A stretch of 57,105 bases of DNA from Candidatus Yanofskyibacteriota bacterium. GTDB taxonomy: Bacteria > Patescibacteria > Paceibacteria > 2-02-FULL-40-12 > IGHO2-12-FULL-4. The stretch lies in contig JACPNK010000004.1 in NCBI GenBank assembly GCA_016185525.1, positions 17,712-74,816 of the forward strand, read 5' to 3'. The notes beneath the pieces were generated by a model that was not told the DNA's origin, did not search any database, and worked only from the letters and a program-made list of their open reading frames with translations. Below are positions 14,858-23,101 of this stretch, one piece after another. The translations under genes and the position numbers were made by a program. The first letter of the stretch is position 1, and each line of letters opens with the position of its first letter.

Positions 14858-17800
14858 ATGTCATCTCGCTTCACACATCTCCACACTCACTCTCATTACT
14901 CTCTCTTAGATGGACTCTCAAAGGTTGGGGAATTAGTTAAGAAAGCGAAAGAAACGGGAATGGACTCTATGGCAATCACCGACCACGGGGCGCTTTATGG
15001 CGCCATAGAATTTTATCAAAAGGCAAAAAAAACTGGAGTTAAACCAATAATAGGATGTGAGATGTATGTTACCGAAGACATGCGCAACAAACAGCCCTCA
15101 AGCGACAGAAGAGACTATTTCCACTTAGTGCTTTTGGCCAAAAACAACACTGGCTACCAAAATTTAATCAAACTTGTCACCGCTTCTCACCTTGAAGGCT
15201 TCTACTACAAGCCCCGCATAGACAAAAACCTTCTCCGCCAGCACAGCGAGGGACTGATCGCTCTTTCCGCCTGCCTAGGCGGAGAGCTGTCCCGAGCCAT
15301 ACTGGCAAACAAATACGACAAAGCCAAAAAAATCGCTTCGGAGTATTCGGAAATTTTCGGACCGGAAAACTATTATATTGAAATCCAGCAGCACGAGAAT
15401 ACTCCAGAACAAAAAACGGTTACCCCGCAGTTGGTGAAATTAGCGAAAGAACTCGGCCTGCCTTTGGTAGCCACCCAAGACTCGCACTATCTGAACAAAG
15501 AAGACGCTCACGCCCACGATGTTCTGCTGGCCGTGCAGACCGGCAACAAACTTGACGACCAAGACCGCCTGACCATGCGCCATGACAACTTCTCTTTGTG
15601 TACTCCCGAAGAAATGGCCGAAAAATTTAAAGAGTGGCCGGAGGCGATTGCAAACACACAAAAAATCTCTGACCAGTGCAACGTGGATCTTACTCTGGGT
15701 AAATTTATCTTTCCCGATTTCGCTCTTGAACCGGGAAAAACTGCTGACAAAATGCTTGACGAGCTGACTCTGAAAGGAATATTGGAAAAAGGCTTGAATA
15801 ATAGGCCTGAAGTTCAAGAAAGAAGACGCTATGAACTTGATATCATCAAAAGCAAAAATTACGCGCCGTATTTTCTCGTAGTCGCCGATTTGCTCCGTTT
15901 TGCCCACGAGTCAAAAATTTACACCACAGTCCGCGGTTCAGTCGCTGGCTCCCTTGTCGCCTATCTTTCGGGAATTACCAATGTAAATCCTCTTGATTTT
16001 CAACTTCCTTTTGAAAGATTTCTCAACCCATACCGGCCGTCAGCGCCCGATATTGATATGGATTTTGCCGACAACCGGCGGCAAGAAGTTATTGAATACG
16101 CCAAGAAAAAATACGGCGCTGACAAAGTCGCCCAAATCGGCACATTTGGCACCATGTTAGCTCGCGGAGCAGTGCGCGACGTAGCCCGAGCGCTCGGCAA
16201 ACCTTATGACGTCGGCGACCGGATCGCCAAACTTATTCCCATGGGCTCACAGGGTTTTCCCATGACTATAAAACATGCCATGGAAATTGAGCAAGAACTT
16301 AGAAAGATTTACGAAACAAACACAGAGGCCAGAGAAATATTAGATATTGCTAAAAAACTGGAAGGCACAGTTCGCCACGTATCAGTCCATGCCGCAGGCG
16401 TAGTCATAGCTCCCAAACCGCTGACCGATTACGTGCCGATACAATTTGACCCCAAAGGTGAAGACAACCTCATTACTCAATATGACATGTATACCGTCGG
16501 CGAAGACGGCGTCGGACTGACTAAACTTGATTTTTTGGGCATCCGAAATTTGGCCATTTTAGAAAATGCTGTACGGCTGGTTGAAGAACATCAAAACGTT
16601 AAAATTGATATTGAAAAAATTCCGCTTGACGACAAAAAAACATTCGCCATGCTTGCCAAAGGCGAGACCGAAGGCCTTTTTCAATTAAACGGCGACGGTA
16701 TGACCAAGCACATTATGGACTTAAAGCCGACGACCATACACGACATCAACGCCATGGTCGCTCTTTATCGTCCCGGACCTATAAACAACATCACAGAATA
16801 CATCGCCCGCAAGCAAGGACGAAGCAAGATTACATATTTTCACCCTAAAGCAGAAAAATTCCTTGCCAAATCATATGGTATCTTGGTTTACCAAGAAGAT
16901 CTGTTGTTTACTGCTTTGGAACTGGCCGGCTACAATTGGGAGTCAGTTGATAAGTTCAGAAAAGCGGTTGGCAAAAAAATTCCGGTTGAAATGGCTAAAC
17001 AGCACGAAATTTTTGTTGAAGGCTGCCAAAAACACAGCGCTATGAGCAAACAGCAAGCAGAACAAATATGGAATCTTTTTGAGCCGTTTCAGGGTTACGG
17101 CTTCAACAAAGCCCATGCCGCCTGTTACGGCCGAGTGGCTTACCAAACCGCCTATATGAAGGCTAATTTTCCAGCAGAATATATGTGCGCCGTTCTGACA
17201 GCAGAAGCCGGTGATACTGAAAAAATAGCCGAAGTCATTGATGAGTGCCAGCACATGAATATCCCGGTTTTACCGCCAGACATTAACAGCTCTTTCAAAG
17301 ACTTCACGGTTTTAAAACAAGCAGATGGCGACCAGATTAGATTTGGCCTCCTGACAATAAAAAATCTTGGCGAAGGAATCGCTGAAGCAATCATTGCTGA
17401 AAGAAAAACAGGCGGACCCTTCAAAACTATAGACGAACTGGTGCGCAGAGTAAAAAACAAAGACCTCAACAAAAAATCTCTGGAAAGTCTTATCAAGTGT
17501 GGGGCATTGGACAATTTGGGCGAAAGAAATTTATTTTTAAACAACGTTGACCAGCTTCTAGCTTACGCCCGAGACAGCCAGAAACAGCATGCCAGCGGAC
17601 AAACCAGCCTTTTTGGCGACCAGCTGAACGTTCCCCTGCCTCCGTTGCGTCTATCGTCCGCCAGCCCAGCCTCTTCAGCTGAAAAGTTGGTCTGGGAAAA
17701 AGAATTGCTTGGACTTTTCGTTTCCGGCCATCCGTTAAGAAACTACCAAACACAGCTGGCCTTAGAACAAGGCCTGACGGCAATCAGGGATATTGTAGAG

Positions 17801-18106
17801 GCAGTTCACCCCGTCAAATCCGGTCAGACCGGAACTGCAAAGCAGTTATTTGACGGGGTAAAAATCGGCGGCATAGTAACTAAAGTCCAAAAAATCGTAA
17901 CCAAAACCGGCAAGCCCATGCTTTTCTCATGGCTGGAAGATCTGACTTCAAAAATTGAAGTTGTTGTTTTCCCCGGTGTACTAGAAAAAAATCCCGCCGC
18001 TTGGCAGGAAAATTCCGTACTTGTAGTAAAAGGCAAAATCAACGAGCGAGACGGCTCCCCGAAAATTTTGTGTGACGAAGTCAAACTTTTAACATCACTT
18101 GCGTAA
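14858..18106 (+). CDS. dnaE: DNA polymerase III subunit alpha
   Basis: 1082 residues, the replicative polymerase. PHP domain at the N-terminus (FTHLHTHSHYSLLDG, with DHGALYGAIEF and DSHYL). Polymerase core with the catalytic aspartates in PDIDMDFAD (residues about 400-408), then YQEDL, helix-hairpin-helix and an OB domain near residues 990-1070. Residues about 984-1000 are encoded by a 52-bp palindrome with two internal hairpins (17808-17859). The end overlaps the convergent DUF4406-like gene by 26 bases. Start chosen by homology (MSSRFTHLHTHS). Confidence 0.96.
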   Translation: MSSRFTHLHTHSHYSLLDGLSKVGELVKKAKETGMDSMAITDHGALYGAIEFYQKAKKTGVKPIIGCEMYVTEDMRNKQPSSDRRDYFHLVLLAKNNTGYQNLIKLVTASHLEGFYYKPRIDKNLLRQHSEGLIALSACLGGELSRAILANKYDKAKKIASEYSEIFGPENYYIEIQQHENTPEQKTVTPQLVKLAKELGLPLVATQDSHYLNKEDAHAHDVLLAVQTGNKLDDQDRLTMRHDNFSLCTPEEMAEKFKEWPEAIANTQKISDQCNVDLTLGKFIFPDFALEPGKTADKMLDELTLKGILEKGLNNRPEVQERRRYELDIIKSKNYAPYFLVVADLLRFAHESKIYTTVRGSVAGSLVAYLSGITNVNPLDFQLPFERFLNPYRPSAPDIDMDFADNRRQEVIEYAKKKYGADKVAQIGTFGTMLARGAVRDVARALGKPYDVGDRIAKLIPMGSQGFPMTIKHAMEIEQELRKIYETNTEAREILDIAKKLEGTVRHVSVHAAGVVIAPKPLTDYVPIQFDPKGEDNLITQYDMYTVGEDGVGLTKLDFLGIRNLAILENAVRLVEEHQNVKIDIEKIPLDDKKTFAMLAKGETEGLFQLNGDGMTKHIMDLKPTTIHDINAMVALYRPGPINNITEYIARKQGRSKITYFHPKAEKFLAKSYGILVYQEDLLFTALELAGYNWESVDKFRKAVGKKIPVEMAKQHEIFVEGCQKHSAMSKQQAEQIWNLFEPFQGYGFNKAHAACYGRVAYQTAYMKANFPAEYMCAVLTAEAGDTEKIAEVIDECQHMNIPVLPPDINSSFKDFTVLKQADGDQIRFGLLTIKNLGEGIAEAIIAERKTGGPFKTIDELVRRVKNKDLNKKSLESLIKCGALDNLGERNLFLNNVDQLLAYARDSQKQHASGQTSLFGDQLNVPLPPLRLSSASPASSAEKLVWEKELLGLFVSGHPLRNYQTQLALEQGLTAIRDIVEAVHPVKSGQTGTAKQLFDGVKIGGIVTKVQKIVTKTGKPMLFSWLEDLTSKIEVVVFPGVLEKNPAAWQENSVLVVKGKINERDGSPKILCDEVKLLTSLA
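17808..17859. repeat. Cloverleaf-like palindrome inside dnaE
   Basis: Perfect 12-bp arms ACCCCGTCAAAT/ATTTGACGGGGT enclose two small hairpins, CCGG-tcaga-CCGG and AACTGC-aaa-GCAGTT. The reading frame stays open through it. Confidence 0.75.
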
Positions 18107-18512
18107 CTTCTTTTTCCGGCGTAAGCGCCCACACCTCCAGTCCCTTCAAGAGAAGCTGTAAACTTTCCTCACTGTAATTACTAAGAATAAACAAAGACTT
18201 TTGTTTGTCTCTTGCTCTTTCAAAATCTCTTACACTGCCTTTTGAATCTTCCCAGCCCGGAAGAACAATTATTCCGTCGCAAACTCTATCATATACAACA
18301 TCGTCTAAGGCGTAGTAATAATCCTCGCTCGCATTAGCCAGCTTCTCAAAGTTGGCTGTGTGATTGTGGAGACAAAAGAAACCTACCAGTTTTGAATCGG
18401 AAAAATAATTTGCAATTCTAATTGCAACATACAGCGCGTTAGCAATGTTGTGGTCAATAAGCCGTCTATTGCCGCCGCTAAAGTAAGGCCCGACAATCCC
18501 AACAACACGCAT
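18081..18512 (-). CDS. Nucleoside 2-deoxyribosyltransferase-like protein (DUF4406 type)
   Basis: 143 residues from the ATG at 18512, chosen because AAAAGGAG lies seven bases upstream; a longer ORF has no such site. VVGIVGPYFSGGN at the start, the middle segment FFCLHNHTANFE and DGIIVLPGWEDSKGSVRDFERARDKQ match the nucleotide-binding fold of this group. The GWEDSKGS...E part holds the usual acidic site. Substrate unknown. It converges on and overlaps dnaE by 26 bases. Confidence 0.7.
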   Translation of the reverse strand: MRVVGIVGPYFSGGNRRLIDHNIANALYVAIRIANYFSDSKLVGFFCLHNHTANFEKLANASEDYYYALDDVVYDRVCDGIIVLPGWEDSKGSVRDFERARDKQKSLFILSNYSEESLQLLLKGLEVWALTPEKEVTQVMLKV

Positions 18513-18604
18513 TGAGTTCTCCTTTTGAAAAACAACTAAACGTCTTTTACCACATTTGAAACCAAAACTCAATTTTGATATGATTTCTCATATTAAGAAG
18601 TGTA

Positions 18605-18772
18605 GCAGATACAGCCTTTGAGGTCACTGTGAGCTCGCGGTTGGCTCGGTTGGAAGGAGTATAATGTTTCTTTAACTCCTTCCACAACCCGAGCGAACAG
18701 TGAGTGAGTCTGCCGCCTGCCTGCCGGCAGGCAGGCTGGAATCAGCGAAAGTACCGAAAAGGCTGTATCTGC
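18605..18772 (+). ncRNA. Structured three-way-junction RNA element in the thrS leader
   Basis: A perfect 15-bp closing stem (GCAGATACAGCCTTT with AAAGGCTGTATCTGC) encloses two hairpins. The first is long, with apex AGTATAATGTTT between GGAAGG and CCTTCC arms. The second is the 22-nt palindrome whose arms are GCCTGCCTGCC. A single-stranded joint AGCGAAAGTACCGAAAA follows. The same layout and joint motifs occur at 28582-28732 with different stem sequences. It ends 13 bases before the thrS ATG, which has no Shine-Dalgarno sequence, so it may control thrS. It is not a T-box: no specifier loop or antiterminator motif was found. Confidence 0.65.
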
Positions 18773-18785
18773 GAAGCTTCAGATT

Positions 18786-20591
18786 ATGGACGATAAAATA
18801 AACAAAATTCGCCACTCTTTAGCTCATGTCATGGCCGCCGCGGTGCAGGAAATTTATCCTGATGTAAAATTTGGCATTGGCCCTGTCATTGAAAACGGCT
18901 TTTTTTATGATTTTGATTTTCCCTCTCAAGAAGGCAACAAGACACAGTTAGCCGCCGACATTCTGCCGGAAGCAGAAAAAAGGATGAGAAGTATTATCAA
19001 AAATAACCTGCCGATTGAGCAAGTATTTTTAGATATTGATAAAGCTGAAAAAGACGCAAAGATTCAAGGACAGATTTACAAAGCCGAATTGCTTGAAGAA
19101 ATCAGAAAAGGCGAACGCCCAAGTGCAGAATCTGATACCGAAAAAACAAAAGATGGAAAAATTAGTTTTTATAAAATCGGCAACTTCATAGATCTCTGCA
19201 AAGGCCCTCACGTCAAAAACACCAAAGATCTGCCCGCTGACGGCTTCAAACTGACTCGCCTTGCCGGCGCTTATTGGAAAGGAGACTCCTCAAAACCGCA
19301 AATGCAAAGAATTTACGGAGTCGCTTTTAGCTCTAAAAAAGAACTGGAAAGTTATCTGGAACTTCAAAAAGAAGTAGAAAAAAGAGACCACAGAAAGTTG
19401 GGCGCGGAACTGGATTTGTTTGTTTTTTCGGATCTAGTCGGTAGCGGCCTGCCACTCTGGACCCCCAAAGGTACTTTACTAAGAGACGCTCTAGATAATT
19501 TTGTCTGGGAACTTCGCAAAAAACACGGCTATGAAAGAGTTGACATACCCCACATCACCAAAAAAGACCTCTACGAAAAAAGCGGGCATTGGGAAAAATT
19601 CAAAGATGAGCTGTTTAAGATTACTACCAGAGAAGGTCATCTTTTTACAATGAAGCCCATGAACTGCCCGCATCATGCTCAAATTTATGCCCGTAAAACA
19701 TTCAGCTACCGCGAACTGCCCCAACGCTACGCCTCAACCACTAAAGTTTACCGAGACGAACAAACCGGGGAGCTGGCCGGCCTTTCCAGAGTCAGAGCCA
19801 TAACACAAGATGACGCTCACGTTTTCTGCCGCTATCCTCAAGTTAAAGAAGAGATTCTGAAAATTTGGGAGATTGTAAAAGAATTTTATGAAGCCGCCAG
19901 TTTTAAGTTAGAAATTCGGCTGTCTTTGCATGACCCCAAACATATGGAAAAATATTTAGGCAATGAACAAACTTGGGAAAAAGCCGAAAACCAACTTAGA
20001 GAAATTACAAAAGAAAAAAAAGCCAAAGCCGTTGAGTCTGTTGGCGAAGCGGCTTTTTATGGGCCCAAAATTGATTTTATGGCGAAAGATTCAATCGGCC
20101 GAGAGTGGCAAGTCGCCACAATCCAGCTTGACATGAACCTACCGGAGCGTTTTGACTTAACTTGTGTCAACGAAAAAGGAGAAAAAGAAAGAATCGTTAT
20201 GATCCACGCCGCCATAATGGGTTCCATAGAAAGATATCTATCAATTTTAATTGAACATTATGCCGGCGCTTTCCCCGTTTGGCTTGCCCCAGTCCAAGCA
20301 ATTGTTGTACCGATTTCTGACAAATCAACTTCCTACGGACAAAGCGTCTACGAAAGACTGGTTAAAGAGAACCTAAGAGTAGAAATTGACTCTCGAAGCG
20401 AATCTGTCGGCAAAAAAATAAGAGAGGCTGAAATGCAAAAAATTCCATACATTTTGATTGTGGGCGAAAAAGAGCAAAAAGCCAAGTCGGTTGCCGTAAG
20501 ACAAAGAGGGAAAGGAGACACCGGCTTAGTGAAAATAGAAAAATTCGTAGAAAAAATAGCCAAAGAGATAAAAGAAAAAAAGAGCTCCTAA
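18786..20591 (+). CDS. thrS: Threonine--tRNA ligase without TGS domain
   Basis: 601 residues, shorter than the usual 640 or so because it starts directly at the second domain (IRHSLAHVMAAAVQEIYPDVKFGIGPVIENGFFYDF), which holds the editing-site HxxxH. Class II catalytic core follows with MNCPHH (zinc Cys), RYASTTKVYRDEQTGELAGLSRVRAITQDDAHVF and GEAAFYGPKIDF. The C-terminus has an anticodon-binding domain (VWLAPVQAIVVPISDK). The N-terminal TGS domain is absent, as in some other reduced ThrS forms; no alternative start upstream restores it. The leader contains the structured RNA at 18605-18772. Confidence 0.95.
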   Translation: MDDKINKIRHSLAHVMAAAVQEIYPDVKFGIGPVIENGFFYDFDFPSQEGNKTQLAADILPEAEKRMRSIIKNNLPIEQVFLDIDKAEKDAKIQGQIYKAELLEEIRKGERPSAESDTEKTKDGKISFYKIGNFIDLCKGPHVKNTKDLPADGFKLTRLAGAYWKGDSSKPQMQRIYGVAFSSKKELESYLELQKEVEKRDHRKLGAELDLFVFSDLVGSGLPLWTPKGTLLRDALDNFVWELRKKHGYERVDIPHITKKDLYEKSGHWEKFKDELFKITTREGHLFTMKPMNCPHHAQIYARKTFSYRELPQRYASTTKVYRDEQTGELAGLSRVRAITQDDAHVFCRYPQVKEEILKIWEIVKEFYEAASFKLEIRLSLHDPKHMEKYLGNEQTWEKAENQLREITKEKKAKAVESVGEAAFYGPKIDFMAKDSIGREWQVATIQLDMNLPERFDLTCVNEKGEKERIVMIHAAIMGSIERYLSILIEHYAGAFPVWLAPVQAIVVPISDKSTSYGQSVYERLVKENLRVEIDSRSESVGKKIREAEMQKIPYILIVGEKEQKAKSVAVRQRGKGDTGLVKIEKFVEKIAKEIKEKKSS

Positions 20592-20621
20592 AAAGCCCTC
20601 TCTCGCTTGGCTACTATTTTG

Positions 20622-21164
20622 TCAGTAACCAAGCAAAGAAAATATTTTGTTCCACCCCCAAACAATTACTGCCACATGAAGTATGTCGCTGAAGATAAGA
20701 GTATAAATACCTCCTCTCCAACCGATAGAATCGCAAAAAATAAGACAGAGAGTTCTCAATGCCGGCAGAGGTTCCGCTCCTAAACCAAAAACTGCCAAAT
20801 GGCCGTATCTTTTAACCCATTTGATAAGTCTGTTATTCGGGTCGGTTGCTTTTGAAAAACTTTTTGCAAATTTTACAATAAGATTCCACTGGCCGGAAAT
20901 TTTTAAGACTTGATGGGTTTTTTTGCCTAATTTAATCGCCTCTTGCATTTTAGCATTTTCTTCAATAATTTCCGGTATGGCTTTCCGCCTGAACCAATGC
21001 CAGAAAGCCCACCAGCCCAACATTCCAACCAAAGCCGTCGGTAAAAGTACAAAAAATATTTTCCACGGCCCCACGCCTAACCATCTCAACACCGGACACC
21101 AAACATCAACATTTAAAGCCGCTAAAACCAAGGCTCCCTTAAATTGCCAGTGTCGTTTAAACAA
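20622..21164 (-). CDS. Membrane protein of unknown function
   Basis: 180 residues with hydrophobic segments near residues 10-28, 34-58 and 125-175. A charged helical stretch (KAIPEIIEENAKMQEAIKLGKK) lies in between. The last part (YGHLAVFGLGAEPLPALRTLCLIFCDSIGWRGGIYTL) resembles the loop-helix pattern of small transport-type membrane proteins, but I cannot name a family. The ORF begins with TTG at 21164 without a clear ribosome site, so the start is uncertain. Confidence 0.65.
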   Translation of the reverse strand: MFKRHWQFKGALVLAALNVDVWCPVLRWLGVGPWKIFFVLLPTALVGMLGWWAFWHWFRRKAIPEIIEENAKMQEAIKLGKKTHQVLKISGQWNLIVKFAKSFSKATDPNNRLIKWVKRYGHLAVFGLGAEPLPALRTLCLIFCDSIGWRGGIYTLIFSDILHVAVIVWGWNKIFSLLGY

Positions 21165-21251
21165 AAACTTTACGGGAACAAGCGTTCGGTGTCATATTTC
21201 CCGCCTCCTCGCTTTTCAAATTGCTGTGTTTGTTTTAGATTATGAAAAAAT

Positions 21252-22166
21252 ATGCAAAAAAGCAATCCGCCGGCTGGCGAACCCAAACTTGTGGTTATTC
21301 TCGGACCAACTGCTTCCGGTAAGACATCTTTGTCTTTAAAATTGGCTAAAAAATTTAACGGCGAAATCGTATCAGCCGACTCAAGAGCGATTTATAAAGG
21401 GTTAAACATCGGTTCAGCCAAACCGACCAAAAAAGAAATGGCTGGTATTCCCCACCACTTGATTGATGTTGTGCCGCCTAACAAAACCCTAACTCTTGCC
21501 CAATACAAAAAACTTGCCCTCGCCCAAATTCGTTACATCGCAAGTCACGAGAGGGTGCCTTTTTTGGTTGGCGGGACAGCTTTGTATATTTATTCCGTCA
21601 TAGATAACTGGCTGATTCCTGAAGTTTCACCAAACAAAAAACTTCGCGCCAAATTAGAAAAACTGTCCGCCGAAAAATTGTATGAAAAGTTAGTCAAAAA
21701 AGACCCGGAAGCCAAAAAATTTGTTGACCCCAAAAACAAGCGGCGCATAGTCCGCGCTTTGGAAGTCATTGCCGCCACCGGCAAGCCTTTTTCCCAACAA
21801 AGAGAAAAAGGGCCAAAGCTTTTTGACGTCCTTATTTTGGGAATTAAAAAGTCTCCTAAAGAAACTAAAAAAATAATCGTCAAACGCACCAGACAAATGT
21901 TAAAAGCCGGACTGGTTGCAGAAGTTAAAAATTTGCTAAAAAAGGGTTACTCTCCCAAATCTCCCGCTCTTTCTGGCATCCACTATAAAGAAATTATTGA
22001 ATACCTAAATAAAAAAATATCCCTGCCTGAAGCCGTCTCTCTAATAAACAAAAACGATGAACAACTTGTTCGTCGCCAAATGCAATGGTTTAAAAAAGAC
22101 TCAAGAATCAGGTGGATAAAAAGTCAAAAAGAAGCAGAAAAATTAGTTAAAACTTTTCTCAAGTAG
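21252..22166 (+). CDS. miaA: tRNA dimethylallyltransferase
   Basis: 304 residues. Walker A loop GPTASGKTSLSLKLAKKF, then EIVSADSRAIYKGLNIGSAKPTK and GIPHHLIDVVPPNKTLTLAQY, all hallmarks of MiaA, which adds an isopentenyl group to A37 of tRNAs reading UNN. RRIVRALEVIAATGKPFS and LSGIHYKEIIEYL further downstream agree. With trmD it gives two A/G37-modifying enzymes in this window. No Shine-Dalgarno sequence. The 3' end slightly overlaps a doubtful small antisense ORF. Confidence 0.95.
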   Translation: MQKSNPPAGEPKLVVILGPTASGKTSLSLKLAKKFNGEIVSADSRAIYKGLNIGSAKPTKKEMAGIPHHLIDVVPPNKTLTLAQYKKLALAQIRYIASHERVPFLVGGTALYIYSVIDNWLIPEVSPNKKLRAKLEKLSAEKLYEKLVKKDPEAKKFVDPKNKRRIVRALEVIAATGKPFSQQREKGPKLFDVLILGIKKSPKETKKIIVKRTRQMLKAGLVAEVKNLLKKGYSPKSPALSGIHYKEIIEYLNKKISLPEAVSLINKNDEQLVRRQMQWFKKDSRIRWIKSQKEAEKLVKTFLK

Positions 22167-22247
22167 TTCCTGCACTATCTGCGTAATACGTGCCTGGAAT
22201 TCGGCCGCCGAAGTCCTTGAACTCCGACAGATTCGCCTAGTATCCAT
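22143..22247 (-). CDS. Possible 34-residue peptide
   Basis: ATG at 22247, reading MDTRRICRSSRTSAAEFQARITQ and ending in an amphipathic helix. A TTTACC-16-TATAAT promoter can be read across the preceding terminator. There is no Shine-Dalgarno sequence and it overlaps miaA by 24 bases. Composition is GC-rich like the gene at 22334. Weak call. Confidence 0.25.
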   Translation of the reverse strand: MDTRRICRSSRTSAAEFQARITQIVQELLEKSFN

Positions 22248-22270
22248 AAACAATTTACAAGAAATTATTA

Positions 22271-22304
22271 TAAAAGAAAAGTCCGCACGGTAAACCGTGC
22301 GGAC
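22271..22304 (-). terminator. Terminator of the 22.3 kb gene
   Basis: Perfect 10-bp stem GTCCGCACGG/CCGTGCGGAC followed by TTTTCTTTTA on the minus strand. Confidence 0.85.
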
Positions 22305-22333
22305 AAAAAACCAAGATTCTGAGAATCCTAGTC

Positions 22334-22939
22334 TCAAAAACACTTGCGAAAGAAGACCTGGAAGTCACCGCACCACCGGCGCGGATGGCCGAGTGGATCG
22401 GCATTGAAGCTCCAACCAAAGCCGCTCCGTAACACAAGCACCAGCCAGAGGTTGCCATTCACGCCATAGGACAGAAAAAAATTGCCCCAACCGTTAATGA
22501 GCAGACCGGAGTGGCCGCCGGCTTCGTGTATACGGACCAGCTGATAAATCTGGCCCGTCTTAACGACTCGCCTTTCTCTCGGAATCGCTCCTGCGATCTC
22601 AAGAGCGTCGGCCTGTCGCTGAAGACGGCTAACTGTGAGCTCGGCTTCCGGGATATTCTCCTCGACGATACCTCCGAACTGCTCCTGGAAGTTTTTGCCG
22701 AGAAAAGCTACCCTTATGCCGTCTCGGTTGGTTCCGGTACGACCGAGGACTTCAGAAGCGACAAAACGTTTGATAGCCGGGACTCGCACTGTGATAACAT
22801 GTGCGAGTAGGGTCGAAACAACCCCCTTCAGCCACAGCTTGAACTCGTCAAACCGAGCTCGACCATTCTCGCCAGAGCACTGGTCATAGAGTTCTCCGAG
22901 CGGTCCCTTCATTTCTGCAATAGAGACTTCATTTTTCAT
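22334..22939 (-). CDS. Unknown protein, strongly promoted, GC-rich
   Basis: 201 residues. ATG preceded by GAAAGGAG at eight bases. The N-terminal half is helical (SIAEMKGPLGELYDQCSGENGRARFDEFKLWLKG). The C-terminal half has many Trp/Phe/Gly and looks beta-rich (HSGLLINGWGNFFLSYGVNGNLWLVLVL), without a signal peptide. The coding DNA is visibly richer in G and C than its neighbours. It has a near-consensus promoter inside the end of gatB (23072-23101), a leader of about 125 bases with a 16-bp hairpin (22981-23034), and a strong terminator. This suggests a highly expressed single gene. I do not recognise the family. Confidence 0.7.
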   Translation of the reverse strand: MKNEVSIAEMKGPLGELYDQCSGENGRARFDEFKLWLKGVVSTLLAHVITVRVPAIKRFVASEVLGRTGTNRDGIRVAFLGKNFQEQFGGIVEENIPEAELTVSRLQRQADALEIAGAIPRERRVVKTGQIYQLVRIHEAGGHSGLLINGWGNFFLSYGVNGNLWLVLVLRSGFGWSFNADPLGHPRRWCGDFQVFFRKCF

Positions 22940-22980
22940 AACAATCTCCTTTCAAGATTGGCTAGCGGACCACCGGTATG

Positions 22981-23034
22981 GCAGTCATAGCTATAAATCC
23001 CCAATTTAAATTAGAAACTTATAGCTATGACTGC
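22981..23034 (-). repeat. 16-bp inverted repeat in the leader of the 22.3 kb gene
   Basis: GCAGTCATAGCTATAA at 22981-22996 is exactly inverted at 23019-23034 with a 22-base AT-rich loop. There is no T-run, so it is more likely an mRNA-stabilising or processing hairpin, or a binding site, than a terminator. Confidence 0.7.
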
Positions 23035-23071
23035 TTACAGTAAAGATTAAAGAACAGTAGACATGGTTTTA

Positions 23072-23101
23072 ATTATATCATAAACCAAATAATTCTGTCA
23101 A
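23072..23101 (-). promoter_or_regulatory. Near-consensus promoter overlapping the 3' end of gatB
   Basis: TTGACA (23096-23101), 18-bp spacer, TATAAT (23072-23077) on the minus strand. It covers the last codons of gatB and reads into the 22.3 kb gene. Confidence 0.8.

Noticed and set aside
18605..18772. A T-box riboswitch before thrS
   Set aside because: No threonine specifier loop, no GGTGGNACCGCG-like antiterminator bulge and no terminator before the start codon.
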